Source of the DNA: Actinomadura sp. 6K520
Lineage (GTDB): Bacteria; Actinomycetota; Actinomycetes; Streptosporangiales; Streptosporangiaceae
Assembly: GCF_004349245.1 (NCBI RefSeq)
Contig: NZ_SMLC01000017.1
Coordinates: 1-64,000, forward strand
Direction: 5' to 3'
DNA length: 64,000 nucleotides
Positions 7,756 through 16,076 of this stretch are shown here, piece by piece. Within the stretch, counting starts at the first letter, position 1. Every line of letters starts with the position of its first letter. The position numbers were made by a program, and so were the translations under genes. The notes under the pieces are model-generated. The model was not told where the DNA came from. It made no database searches and saw only the letters and a program-made list of their open reading frames with translations.

Positions 7756-8645
7756 GCTGGGCCGAGGTCTGGGGCGAGATCTTCAACTTCGCGGACTACG
7801 GGGCGCTGCTCGGGCTCGTCCGCAACTCGCTCGTCGCCGGGGCGGTGCTCGGGCTGGTCGGCGGGCTCGCCGGGACGTTCGTCGTCATGCGCGACCTCGC
7901 GTTCGCCGTGCACGGGATCGCGGAGCTGTCGTTCGCGGGCGCCGCCGCGGCGCTGCTGCTCGGCACGGGCGTGGCGGGCGGGTCGATCGCGGGCGCGCTG
8001 CTGGCCGCCGCGCTGATCGGCGTACTGGGCGCCCGGGCCCGCGACCGCGGGTCGGTCATCGGCGTGCTCATGCCGTTCGGGCTCGGGCTCGGCGTGCTGT
8101 TCCTGTCGCTCTACAAGGGGCGGTCGGCCAACAAGTTCGGCCTCCTCACCGGGCAGATCGTCGCGATCGACACTCCCGCGCTGTCCTGGCTGCTGGTGAC
8201 GTCGGCGATCGTGCTGGCCTGCCTCGCGGTCATGTGGCGCCCGCTGGCGTTTGCGAGCCTCGACCCGGAGGTGGCGGCGGCGCGGGGCGTGCCGGTGCGG
8301 GCGCTGTCGCCGGTCTTCATGCTCCTGCTCGGCCTCGCGGTGGCCGTGTCGGTGCAGATCGTGGGGGCGCTGCTGGTGCTCGCGCTGCTGTGCACGCCGG
8401 CCGCGGCGGCGGTGCGGGTCACCGCATCGCCGGTGCTCGTCCCGGTGCTGAGCACCGTCTTCGCGACCGTGTCGGTGCTGGGCGGGATCCTGCTGTCGCT
8501 CGGGTCGAGCATCCCGATCAGCCCGTACGTCACGACGATCTCGTTCGTCCTCTACGGGGTGTGCCGCGCGGCCGGGGCGATCCGGGCGCGGCGCGGCTGG
8601 ACGGCCCGGCCGGGCGCGGCCGGGCCGCAGACCGTCCCCACATGA
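7752..8645 (+). CDS. znuB: Zinc ABC transporter permease
   Basis: 297 residues with about eight hydrophobic segments and the ABC-3 family pattern (GGLAGTFVVMRDLAFAVHG at 35-53, then GVPVRALSPVFMLLLGLAV). It forms the membrane channel for metal import with the two preceding products. The ATG overlaps the znuC stop by four bases, so all three genes are translationally coupled. A hairpin follows 6 nt after the stop. Confidence 0.93.
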   Translation: MSWAEVWGEIFNFADYGALLGLVRNSLVAGAVLGLVGGLAGTFVVMRDLAFAVHGIAELSFAGAAAALLLGTGVAGGSIAGALLAAALIGVLGARARDRGSVIGVLMPFGLGLGVLFLSLYKGRSANKFGLLTGQIVAIDTPALSWLLVTSAIVLACLAVMWRPLAFASLDPEVAAARGVPVRALSPVFMLLLGLAVAVSVQIVGALLVLALLCTPAAAAVRVTASPVLVPVLSTVFATVSVLGGILLSLGSSIPISPYVTTISFVLYGVCRAAGAIRARRGWTARPGAAGPQTVPT

Positions 8646-8651
8646 ACCCTT

Positions 8652-8686
8652 GGTGCCCGCTCGGCGTTCCCGGCCGGGCGGGCACC
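8652..8686 (+). terminator. Terminator-like hairpin after the zinc operon
   Basis: GGTGCCCGC (8652-8660) and GCGGGCACC (8678-8686) are perfect 9-bp arms with a 17-nt loop, starting 6 nt after the znuB stop. Confidence 0.5.
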
Positions 8687-8826
8687 GCGCGCCGCTCGGC
8701 GTTCCCGACATGCCGGACCCGTGTGCGCCATGACCTTGCCATTCGCTTACCCGCGCGTGGGCATCGCCCCGGGGCGCGAGGGCATCAACCGGGTCCTTGC
8801 GACTTTCGGGGCGATTGGGGGACGCG

Positions 8827-9891
8827 ATGTGGGACTTCGCCGGCCGGGACACCGCCATCGACATGGGCAGCGCCACGGTCCGGATGCATCTCAAGGACCG
8901 CGGAGTCGTCTGCCGGGAGCCGTCGCTCCTCGCGCGGTGCCGGCGGACCGGGCGGATCCTCGCGCTGGGCGTCCCGGCGCAGAAGATGGCCGGGCGCAAT
9001 CCCGACGTGACCCTCGTGCGGCCCGTCCGCGAGGGCGCGCCGACCGAGACCGACGCGGCCGAGTACATGATGCGGGCGCTCGTCCGCCGCCACCACAAGC
9101 GCCACTACACGGCCCGCCCGCGGCTGGTCGTGACGGTCCCGAGCGGGCTGACCCCCGTCCACTACCGGGCGCTGCGGTTCTCCGCCTACCAGGCCGGCGC
9201 GCGCCGGCTCACGCTGCTGCCGACGCCGATCGCCGCCGCGATCGGGATGGGCATGACCTCGGCCCTGCGGTCGGATGTCACGGTCATCGCCAACATCGGC
9301 GCCGAGGTCACCGACGTCGGCGTGATCGCGTTCGGCGGCCTCGTCACCTCGCACACCGCGCTCATCGGCGGCTCGGCGCTGGACCGCGCGATCGTCGATC
9401 TCGTCCGCCGCGAGTACCACGTGTCGCTGTCGCGGTCCGCCGCCGAGGAGGCGAAACTGGAGGTCGGAGCGGTGCCGCCGCTCGGGCGGCGGCCGGTGCG
9501 GCAGACCGAGGTGAACGGGCGGGACATCGCGACGGGCATGCCGCGGTCGCTGGTGCTCACCACCGTCGACGTCGGCCGCGCGATCGCCGGGCCCGTCGCC
9601 GAGATCGTGGACGCGATCGGCGCCGGCGTCACCGGCTGCTCCCCCGAGATCTCCGGGGACCTGCTCAACGTCGGCGTCACCCTCACCGGCGGGTGCGCCC
9701 GGCTGCCCGGCCTGGAGCGGCTCATCCACGACCGGACGGGCCTGCCCGCGCGGCTCGGGGACGACACCGGCGACGCGGCCGTCCTCGGCGCGGCCGAGGT
9801 GCTGCGCTCGGCCCGCTCGCAGGAGCCGCCCACCCGCGACACGTCCCCGCACCCGCAGCTGATGACGACGCTGCCCGACCTCGAATACTGA
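8827..9891 (+). CDS. Divergent MreB-like actin-family ATPase
   Basis: 354 residues, about the MreB length. Actin-fold motifs are recognisable but altered. Phosphate-1 is AIDMGSATVRMHL at 10-22 (MreB usually GIDLGTANT). The phosphate-2 segment reads NIGAEVTDVGVIAFGG where canonical MreB has DIGGGT. The adenosine loop LTGGCARLPGL is conserved. MreB filaments guide peptidoglycan synthesis; in hyphal actinobacteria they act in spore-wall building (family knowledge). Here no mreC, mreD or penicillin-binding protein is adjacent, so the role is open. ATG at 8827 follows a G-rich ribosome site; an upstream ATG at 8797 is possible but gives an atypical N-terminus. Confidence 0.82.
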   Translation: MWDFAGRDTAIDMGSATVRMHLKDRGVVCREPSLLARCRRTGRILALGVPAQKMAGRNPDVTLVRPVREGAPTETDAAEYMMRALVRRHHKRHYTARPRLVVTVPSGLTPVHYRALRFSAYQAGARRLTLLPTPIAAAIGMGMTSALRSDVTVIANIGAEVTDVGVIAFGGLVTSHTALIGGSALDRAIVDLVRREYHVSLSRSAAEEAKLEVGAVPPLGRRPVRQTEVNGRDIATGMPRSLVLTTVDVGRAIAGPVAEIVDAIGAGVTGCSPEISGDLLNVGVTLTGGCARLPGLERLIHDRTGLPARLGDDTGDAAVLGAAEVLRSARSQEPPTRDTSPHPQLMTTLPDLEY

Positions 9892-9943
9892 GGCGTGCTC
9901 CGTTTCCGCCGCGCGGGACGCGGCGGCGCGTCACGATGGACGC

Positions 9944-10867
9944 ATGTCCTTCGAAGGGATGCCGGGACACGACCTGATCAACGTCGTCAGGGACCTGGAG
10001 CCCGTGGCCGCCGTCCGCGACCAGGAGGCCGCCGAGCGAGCCCGGGCCTACCCCGGGCTCGTGCCCGTGGGCCCGCCGGAGTTCGGCTGCGCCGAGCAGG
10101 CGGGCGGCGCCTGGCGGACCCTGTCGCTCGGCGCGGCGGCGCCCTCCGGTGCCCGCGCCGGCCTGGCGGCGCACCTGCGCGGCGCCGCCGCCGGCCACGA
10201 CCCGGCCGTGGGCAAGGAGATGCTGCTCCTCGCGGACGCGCTCGAGACCGCCCGGGACACGGGCGGGCCGGAACGCAACGAGTGCGCGGCCGGGCCGCTG
10301 CGGTTCCGGGTGGTCCGCGTGCCGGGCTTCGCCCGGTTCGGGGCGGACGGGCCCGAACCCGCCCGCGTCACCGACGCCGAGGACGGGCGGCCGGACCGGC
10401 GCATCGACCCCGCGGCCCCGGTCGGCCCGGCCGACGCGGCGCTGCGGCTGGAACTGCTCGGCCTGCCGCCGGCCGCCGGGCCCGTCCCGGAGCCGCTGCG
10501 CCGCGAGGCCGCCTCGGCGGTCAGGGCCTATCCCGGCGTCGTGCTGCTGCCCCCGTACTTCACCGTCATGGAGGACCGCGACGGCCAGTGGCGGCCGGTC
10601 GTCGGCGGGACCGGCCCGCAGGGCGCCCGGGACGCGCTGGCGCACCACTTCCGCGTGCTCATGCCGCGGGAGGCGCCGGAGGGCGGCGCGCCGCCGAGCC
10701 CGGGCGAGCTGGCCGAGTACGCGCGGGCCGCCGACCGCATCGACGCGGACGGCGGCGTCGAGTTCGCGGCGTGCGGGCGGCTGTTCCGGATCGTGCGGGT
10801 CATCCGGACGCTCCGCGTCGGCCCGGACGGCCCCGAACCGGCCCGCCCCTCCGACGAGGGCGCGTGA
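9944..10867 (+). CDS. DUF5954-like protein of unknown function
   Basis: 307 residues, soluble, no signal or membrane segment. It contains an internal duplication: the first half ends FRVVRVPGFARFGADGPEPAR and the second ends FRIVRVIRTLRVGPDGPEPARPSD, each preceded by a segment with ARAYPG or RAYPGV and a mid-repeat Trp (GGAWRTL, DGQWRPV). This two-repeat pattern matches my recollection of the actinobacterial DUF5954 family, which has no known function. The ATG lies 52 nt after the MreB-like stop and the gene reads toward the MBL hydrolase. Confidence 0.75.
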   Translation: MSFEGMPGHDLINVVRDLEPVAAVRDQEAAERARAYPGLVPVGPPEFGCAEQAGGAWRTLSLGAAAPSGARAGLAAHLRGAAAGHDPAVGKEMLLLADALETARDTGGPERNECAAGPLRFRVVRVPGFARFGADGPEPARVTDAEDGRPDRRIDPAAPVGPADAALRLELLGLPPAAGPVPEPLRREAASAVRAYPGVVLLPPYFTVMEDRDGQWRPVVGGTGPQGARDALAHHFRVLMPREAPEGGAPPSPGELAEYARAADRIDADGGVEFAACGRLFRIVRVIRTLRVGPDGPEPARPSDEGA

Positions 10868-10904
10868 CCCGGCCCCGCGGCGGGGCCCGCAATAGGATTC
10901 CGTC

Positions 10905-11843
10905 ATGAGCGACGCGCCCGATCGCGAAGGTCCCGGCACACCGCGCCTGCGGGAGGTCTCGGACGGGGTGTTCGCCTACGTCCAGCCCGACGGCACCTGG
11001 TGGATCAACAACACCGGCTTCCTCGTCGGGGAGCGCGGCGTGACCAGCGTCGACTCCTGCTCCACCGAGCGCAGGACCCGCGCCTACCTGGACGCGATCC
11101 GGTCGGTCACGGACCGTCCCGTCCGGACGCTGGTCAACACGCACCACCACGGCGACCACACGTTCGGCAACTACCTGTTCCCCGGCGCGACCGTCGTCGG
11201 CCACGAGCAGACCCGCGCGAACGCGCTCGCCTGGGGCAGGCCGTTCGACGAGCCGTTCTGGACGAAGGTCGACTGGGGCGACGTCGAGATCGAGCCGCCG
11301 TTCCTCACCTACACCGACGGCGTGACCCTGTGGGTGGACGGGCTGCGCTGCGAGATCCGCCACGTCGGGACGCCCGCGCACACCACCAACGACTCGATCG
11401 TGTGGATCCCGGAGCGGCGGGTGCTGTTCTGCGGCGACCTGCTGTTCAACGGCGGCACCCCGTTCCTGCTCCAGGGCTCGGTCTCCGGCCTGATCAAGGT
11501 CCTGGAGGAGGTCATCGCGCCGCTGGACGCGGAGGTGATCGTCCCGGGCCACGGCCCCGTCGGGGGCCCGGAGCTGATCGACCGCGTGGTCGGCTACGCC
11601 CGGTTCGTGCAGACGACGGCCGCCGCCGGGAAGGACGCGGGCCTGACGCCGCTGGAGGCGGCGCGCGAGGCCGACCTCGGGCCGTTCGCCGAGCTGACCG
11701 ACGCCGAGCGGCTGGTCGGCAACCTGCACCGCGGCTACGCCGAGCTGGACGGGCTCGAACCGGGCGGGCGGATCGACATCGTCTCCGCCATCGGCGACAT
11801 GGTCACCTTCAACGGCGGCCGTCCGCTGACCTGCCGCGCCTGA
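10905..11843 (+). CDS. MBL-fold metallo-hydrolase
   Basis: 312 residues. The metal-binding signature is clear: THHHGDHTFGN at about 83-93 (HxHxDH type), a later His at GTPAHTTND, Asp in FCGDLLFNG and His in VPGHGPVGG. It resembles glyoxalase II-like and quinohemoprotein-associated hydrolases; the substrate cannot be told. The ATG follows the DUF5954-like stop by 37 nt. Its 3' end faces the flavoprotein gene on the other strand, 22 nt away, with no room for a long terminator. Confidence 0.85.
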   Translation: MSDAPDREGPGTPRLREVSDGVFAYVQPDGTWWINNTGFLVGERGVTSVDSCSTERRTRAYLDAIRSVTDRPVRTLVNTHHHGDHTFGNYLFPGATVVGHEQTRANALAWGRPFDEPFWTKVDWGDVEIEPPFLTYTDGVTLWVDGLRCEIRHVGTPAHTTNDSIVWIPERRVLFCGDLLFNGGTPFLLQGSVSGLIKVLEEVIAPLDAEVIVPGHGPVGGPELIDRVVGYARFVQTTAAAGKDAGLTPLEAAREADLGPFAELTDAERLVGNLHRGYAELDGLEPGGRIDIVSAIGDMVTFNGGRPLTCRA

Positions 11844-11865
11844 GCGCCCGCCGGTCGCGCACGGG

Positions 11866-13302
11866 TCATTCCCCGGCCCGCCCCATCATGTCCCGCTCGA
11901 CCGCCTCGGCGGCCTTGCGCGCCGCGATCAGGACCGGGTCCCAGGTGGGCGCGAACGGCGGCGCGTAGCCGAGGTCCAGGCCCGTCATCTCCTCGGCCGT
12001 CATCCCGTTCCACAGCGCGATGGCGAGGCCGTCGACGCGCTTGGCGGCGTTCTCCGCACCGACGATCTGGGCACCGAGCAGCCGGCCCGAGCGGCGCTCC
12101 ACGATCAGCTTGGTCCACATCTCCGTGGCGCCCGGGTGGTAGCCGGCGCGGGTGGTGGACTTCACCACCGCGCTCAGCGTCTCGAACCCGGCGGCGGCCG
12201 CCTCCCGCTCGGACAGCCCGGTGCGGGCCACCTCCGCCCGGCAGATCTTGGAGACGGCGGTGCCGACGACGCCGGGGAACGTGGCGTATCCGCCGCCGAG
12301 GTTGATGCCCGCGACGCGCCCCTGCTTGTTGGCGTGCGTGCCGAGCGGGATCGCGACGGGCCCGCCGGAGACGAGGTGGCGGGACTCGACGCAGTCCCCG
12401 GCGGCCCACACCCGCTCGGTGCGGGTGCGCATCCGGCGGTCGGTGACGATGCCGCCGGTCGGGCCGACCTCGATCCCGGCGTCGCGGGCGAGGCCGGAGG
12501 CCGGTTTCACGCCCAGGCCGAGGACGACGATGTCGGCGGGCAGGGTGCGGCTCCCGGTCCGGACGGCGGTGACGTGCCCGTCCGGGGAGGTGTCGAAGCC
12601 CTCGACCGGCTCGCCGAGATGCAGCCGCACGCCGACCCCGCGCATCGCGTCCGCGACGAGCTCGCCCATGTCCGGGTCGAGGGTCTGCATCGGCTGGTCC
12701 GCGAGGTCCACGAGGGACACCTCCAGGCCCCGCATCACCATCGCCTCGGCCATCTCCAGGCCGATGTAGCCGCCGCCCACGACGACGGCCCGGCGCGCCC
12801 CGTCCTCGACGACGGCCCGGCGGATGGCGACCCCGTCGCCGAGGATCTGGACGCCGTGCACGCCCTTCGCGTCCGCGCCGGGCAGCCGCGGCCGCGTCGG
12901 GACGGCACCGGTCGCGATCATGAGGTGGTCGTAGGGCTCCCAGCGCTCGCCGCCGCCCGCCAGGTCGCGGACGCGGACGCGCGCCCGGTCCGGGTCGATC
13001 TCGACGGCCTCGGTGCGCATCCGCACATCGATGCCGCGCTCCCGGAACTCGGCGGGCGTGCGGGCGATCAGCCTGTCGAGATCGTCGACCACGCCGCCGA
13101 CGTAGTACGGGATGCCGCACGCCGAGTACGACACGTGGTGCCCGCGCTCGACCACGACGATCTCCAGGTCGTCCGCCCCGCGCCGCCTGCGGGCCTGCGA
13201 CGCGGCGCTCATCCCGGCGGCGTCCCCGCCGATCACGAGCAGCCGTTCGCGCGCGGGCCCGCCCGTCCGCTGAGCCGTGTCCCGGTCCGTGGTCCTACGC
13301 AA
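11866..13302 (-). CDS. CoA-disulfide-reductase / NADH-oxidase-like FAD flavoprotein
   Basis: 478 residues of the pyridine nucleotide-disulfide oxidoreductase family. An N-terminal FAD motif (LLVIGGDAAGMSAA), the single redox Cys61 in SYSACGIPYYVGG, a second NAD(P)H Rossmann motif (VVVGGGYIGLEMAEA) and a C-terminal dimerisation domain are present. The Cys pattern is that of CoA-disulfide reductase and Nox. I place the start at TTG 13302 because GGGAGG lies 8 nt upstream; a longer frame from 13332 also begins with TTG and has no such site. It follows the amidohydrolase by 64 nt on the same strand, with three tandem 19-bp repeats in between. Confidence 0.85.
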   Translation of the reverse strand: MRRTTDRDTAQRTGGPARERLLVIGGDAAGMSAASQARRRRGADDLEIVVVERGHHVSYSACGIPYYVGGVVDDLDRLIARTPAEFRERGIDVRMRTEAVEIDPDRARVRVRDLAGGGERWEPYDHLMIATGAVPTRPRLPGADAKGVHGVQILGDGVAIRRAVVEDGARRAVVVGGGYIGLEMAEAMVMRGLEVSLVDLADQPMQTLDPDMGELVADAMRGVGVRLHLGEPVEGFDTSPDGHVTAVRTGSRTLPADIVVLGLGVKPASGLARDAGIEVGPTGGIVTDRRMRTRTERVWAAGDCVESRHLVSGGPVAIPLGTHANKQGRVAGINLGGGYATFPGVVGTAVSKICRAEVARTGLSEREAAAAGFETLSAVVKSTTRAGYHPGATEMWTKLIVERRSGRLLGAQIVGAENAAKRVDGLAIALWNGMTAEEMTGLDLGYAPPFAPTWDPVLIAARKAAEAVERDMMGRAGE

Positions 13303-13319
13303 GGCGATCGCCTCCCATG

Positions 13320-13376
13320 TCGTGATGCTCAAATTCCGTCGTGATGCCCGGATTCCGGCGCGATGCTCAGATTCCG
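13320..13376. repeat. Three tandem 19-bp repeats between amidohydrolase and flavoprotein genes
   Basis: Copies at 13320-13338, 13339-13357 and 13358-13376 follow the pattern (t/g)cgYgatgcYcRRattccg, for example TCGTGATGCTCAAATTCCG. The third copy contains the last codons and TGA of the amidohydrolase; the first lies directly upstream of the flavoprotein ribosome site. The array is therefore probably a duplication of the amidohydrolase 3' end. Confidence 0.8.
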
Positions 13377-14464
13377 TAGACGCGGCGGGCGTTGCCGGAC
13401 GCGATCAGCCCGGCCACGCGTTCGGCGTCCCCGGCCGTCCAAGCGCCGTCGTCCACCCCCCGGGCGAGGAAGCCCGCGAGGCCGTGCCGGAACAGCAGCG
13501 CGCCCAGGTGGTACAGCTCGGCGAGCGCGAACGCGTCCGACGAGTACAGCACCTTCCCGAACGGCGCGAGCTCCAGCAGCTCGGCGATCAGCGCCGGCGC
13601 GCGGTGCCCGAGGTTGTGCGTGGCGAGACCGGCGTCGACGTACACGTTGGGAAGCACCTGGGCAAGGTAGCCCGCGTGGCGGTGGAACGGGTAGTTGTGC
13701 AGCAGCATCGCGGGCACCGGGTCCATGGCCCGCAGCAGCTCGATGAGGAGCAGCGGGTCGCCGCGGCGCAGGTCGGCGTCCACGTCCCCGTACCCGACGT
13801 GGAACTGCACCGGGAGCCCAGCGTCGACCGCGCAGAACACGAGGAACCGGTGCAGGACCTCGTCGCGGACGCGCGGTGCCTCCTGCCGCATGAGCCGCCC
13901 CGCCGCCGCGGCGACCTCCGCGGCGGCCGGGCGCTCCCCCGACAGCTCCAGCCCGGCGCGGTACGCGGCGATGGACTTGGCGCCCACGGCGTCCCGGGCG
14001 TCCAGCCGGGACCGGACCTCGTCGGCGAACCGCGCCGCGTCCACCCCCTGGGCCGCGACCTGCTCGGCGACCGTCTCCAGCCGGACGATCTCGTGCGCGT
14101 GCGCCCCGGCGAGCCGTCCCAGCTCCGGCGGGCCGAGCAGCGCCCGCGGGCGGTACCCGGTGTCCACGCACAGCGCCGCCAGGCCCGCCGCGCCGAGGAA
14201 CCGCCGGTTCACCTCGGCCGCGCCCAGCTCGGCGCGGCGCGCGAGGTAGGCGTCCGGCTCCGCGTGGGCGTCCAGGTCCAGGACGGGCGGGCACCAGCGG
14301 CGCAGCGCGAACCCGACCTGGGTGTCGAACATGCTCACACCCGGCGGTCCCGTGGTCTCCGCCTCGGTGAGCGACTCCTCGAACGCCTCCCGCCCGAGAC
14401 CGCGGTCCAGGACGCCGTGGCAGTGGTGGTCCACCAGCGGCGACGCCTCCAAGAACTCCAGCAC
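13367..14464 (-). CDS. Amidohydrolase-family protein, FluG N-terminal-like
   Basis: 365 residues. The metal-binding HxH is at His14-His16 (LVDHHCHG), with further likely ligands in PVQFHVGYGD, MLLHNYPFHR and LYSSDAF. This is the amidohydrolase-2 (TIM barrel) pattern seen in the N-terminal half of fungal FluG and in bacterial proteins paired with glutamine-synthetase-like ligases. GTG at 14464 was chosen because GGGGAGGAGG lies 8 nt upstream; the longer frame upstream is antisense to the ligase gene. It is divergent from that ligase, 97 nt apart, suggesting shared regulation. The likely role is hydrolysis of a gamma-glutamyl or related amide (inference). Confidence 0.82.
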   Translation of the reverse strand: MLEFLEASPLVDHHCHGVLDRGLGREAFEESLTEAETTGPPGVSMFDTQVGFALRRWCPPVLDLDAHAEPDAYLARRAELGAAEVNRRFLGAAGLAALCVDTGYRPRALLGPPELGRLAGAHAHEIVRLETVAEQVAAQGVDAARFADEVRSRLDARDAVGAKSIAAYRAGLELSGERPAAAEVAAAAGRLMRQEAPRVRDEVLHRFLVFCAVDAGLPVQFHVGYGDVDADLRRGDPLLLIELLRAMDPVPAMLLHNYPFHRHAGYLAQVLPNVYVDAGLATHNLGHRAPALIAELLELAPFGKVLYSSDAFALAELYHLGALLFRHGLAGFLARGVDDGAWTAGDAERVAGLIASGNARRVYGI

Positions 14465-14561
14465 CTCGCCCGCCTCCTCCCCGCAACCGCCGCCCGGTCT
14501 TCCTACGATGCCCCTACGGGCCGTACCCGCGGTCCGCCCACTCCGACCGGGAGCCAGCAAC

Positions 14562-15989
14562 GTGGAACAGATCCCCGAACCCCTCGTCCCAGGACAGGCG
14601 CTCGACGCCCGCGCACGCGCGCGGTTCGGCGCCCGCGGCTCCTCGGAGGCGCGCCGCCTGGCCGGTCTGGACATCGTGGCCGTCGCCCTGACGTGGGTGG
14701 ACATCAGCGGGATCACGCGGACCAAGACCGTCCCGGTGGAGCGGCTGGAGCACGCCTCGGCGTGGGGCGTCGGGATGTCGCCGGTGTTCGACGCGTACCT
14801 GCTCGACGACTCGATCGTGCCCGGGCGCCACGTCGGCGGGCCGGTCGGCGACCTGCGCCTCCACCCGGACCTGGACCGCCTCGTCCCGCTGGCCGCGCTG
14901 CCGGGCTGGGCGCACGCGCCGGCGTTCCGGTACGACCAGGACGGCGCCGTCCACCCGCTGGACACGCGGGCCCTGCTGCGCCGCCTGACGAACCGGCTCG
15001 CCGACGACGGCTGGACGGTGAAGGCGGCGTTCGAGATCGAGTGGGCCGTGTCGCGGGGCGCCGGGGAGGAGTTCTCCCCCGCCGTCCGCGGCCCCGCGTA
15101 CGGGATGACGCGGATCACCGAGCTGGCCGGGTACCTGCGGGACGTCCTCACGGCGCTGAAGGAGACCGGCGTCACGGTCATGCAGCTGCACCCGGAGTAC
15201 GCGGCCGGGCAGTACGAGGTGTCGGTGGCCGCCGAGGACCCGCTCGGCGCGGCAGACACCGCCGTCGTGGTCAGGGAGACGATCCGGGCGGTGTCGATGG
15301 AGCACGGCCTGGCCGCCACGTTCTCCCCGAAGGTCGAGCCGGACTCGGTCGGCAACGGCGCGCACGTCCACCTCAGCCTGTGGCGGTCGGGCGGCGAGGG
15401 CCCGGTGAACGCGATGGCGGGCGGCGAGGGGCCGTGCGAGATGTCGGCCCCCGGAGAGGCGTTCGCCGCCGGGATCCTGCGCCGGCTCCCGGCGCTGCTC
15501 GCGATCGGCGCGCCGTCGGTGGCCAGCTACCTGCGGCTGATCCCGTCCCACTGGGCGGGCGCGTTCACCTGCTGGGGACCGGAGAACCGGGAGGCGGCGC
15601 TGCGCGTGGTGACCGGCGCGGAGGGGGAGCGGCCGGCGGCGGCGAACCTGGAGGTCAAGTGCCTGGACGCCGCCGCCAACCCCTACCTGGTCCTCGCGGC
15701 GCTGCTCGCGGCGGGCCACGAGGGGCTCGGCGGCCGCCGCGAGCTCCCGGCCCCCGTGGACGTGGACCCGGCCACCCTGCCGGAGGAGGAGCGCGTCGCC
15801 CGCGGGATCGTCCGGCTGCCGGCGTCGCTGGACGAGGCGGTCGCCGCGTTCGAGGCCGACGACGTCCTGCGGGACGCGCTCGGCGACGCCGTCGCCGACA
15901 CGGTGGCGACCGTGCGGCGGGGCGAGATCGAACTGCTGGCCGGCGCCACCCCCGAGCAGATCACGGCGGCCACCCGCTGGCGCCACTAA
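14562..15989 (+). CDS. Glutamine synthetase-like gamma-glutamyl ligase
   Basis: 475 residues of glutamine synthetase class I-like fold. Visible are the N-terminal beta-grasp (LTWVDISGITRTKTVP), the metal/ATP region (HPEYAAGQYEVSV, GNGAHVHLSLW) and C-terminal RLIPSHWAGAFTCWGPENREAALRV and NLEVKCLDAAANPYLVLAALL. Paralogues in streptomycetes glutamylate polyamines or ethanolamine rather than ammonia (established for GlnA3/GlnA4). Substitutions from true GlnA make an alternative amine substrate likely here. GTG at 14562 has GGGAG 8 nt before it. It is divergently paired with the amidohydrolase and followed 87 nt later by a LacI regulator. Confidence 0.88.
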   Translation: MEQIPEPLVPGQALDARARARFGARGSSEARRLAGLDIVAVALTWVDISGITRTKTVPVERLEHASAWGVGMSPVFDAYLLDDSIVPGRHVGGPVGDLRLHPDLDRLVPLAALPGWAHAPAFRYDQDGAVHPLDTRALLRRLTNRLADDGWTVKAAFEIEWAVSRGAGEEFSPAVRGPAYGMTRITELAGYLRDVLTALKETGVTVMQLHPEYAAGQYEVSVAAEDPLGAADTAVVVRETIRAVSMEHGLAATFSPKVEPDSVGNGAHVHLSLWRSGGEGPVNAMAGGEGPCEMSAPGEAFAAGILRRLPALLAIGAPSVASYLRLIPSHWAGAFTCWGPENREAALRVVTGAEGERPAAANLEVKCLDAAANPYLVLAALLAAGHEGLGGRRELPAPVDVDPATLPEEERVARGIVRLPASLDEAVAAFEADDVLRDALGDAVADTVATVRRGEIELLAGATPEQITAATRWRH

Positions 15990-16034
15990 CGGACGGGACC
16001 GCACCGGCGCCCGCGCCGCCCGTGCGGAAGGTAG

Positions 16035-16045
16035 GTCAACTTTCG
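16035..16045 (+). promoter_or_regulatory. Possible LacI-family operator before the 16.1 kb regulator
   Basis: GTCAACTTTCG matches 8 of 11 positions of the CGAAASTTTCG palindrome bound by several actinobacterial LacI-family repressors. It lies 31 nt before the regulator start and is followed by another TTCGA at 16054-16058, so autoregulation is plausible. Confidence 0.35.
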
Positions 16046-16076
16046 AAGTCACCTTCGAGATCCATATGCTTCGGGA

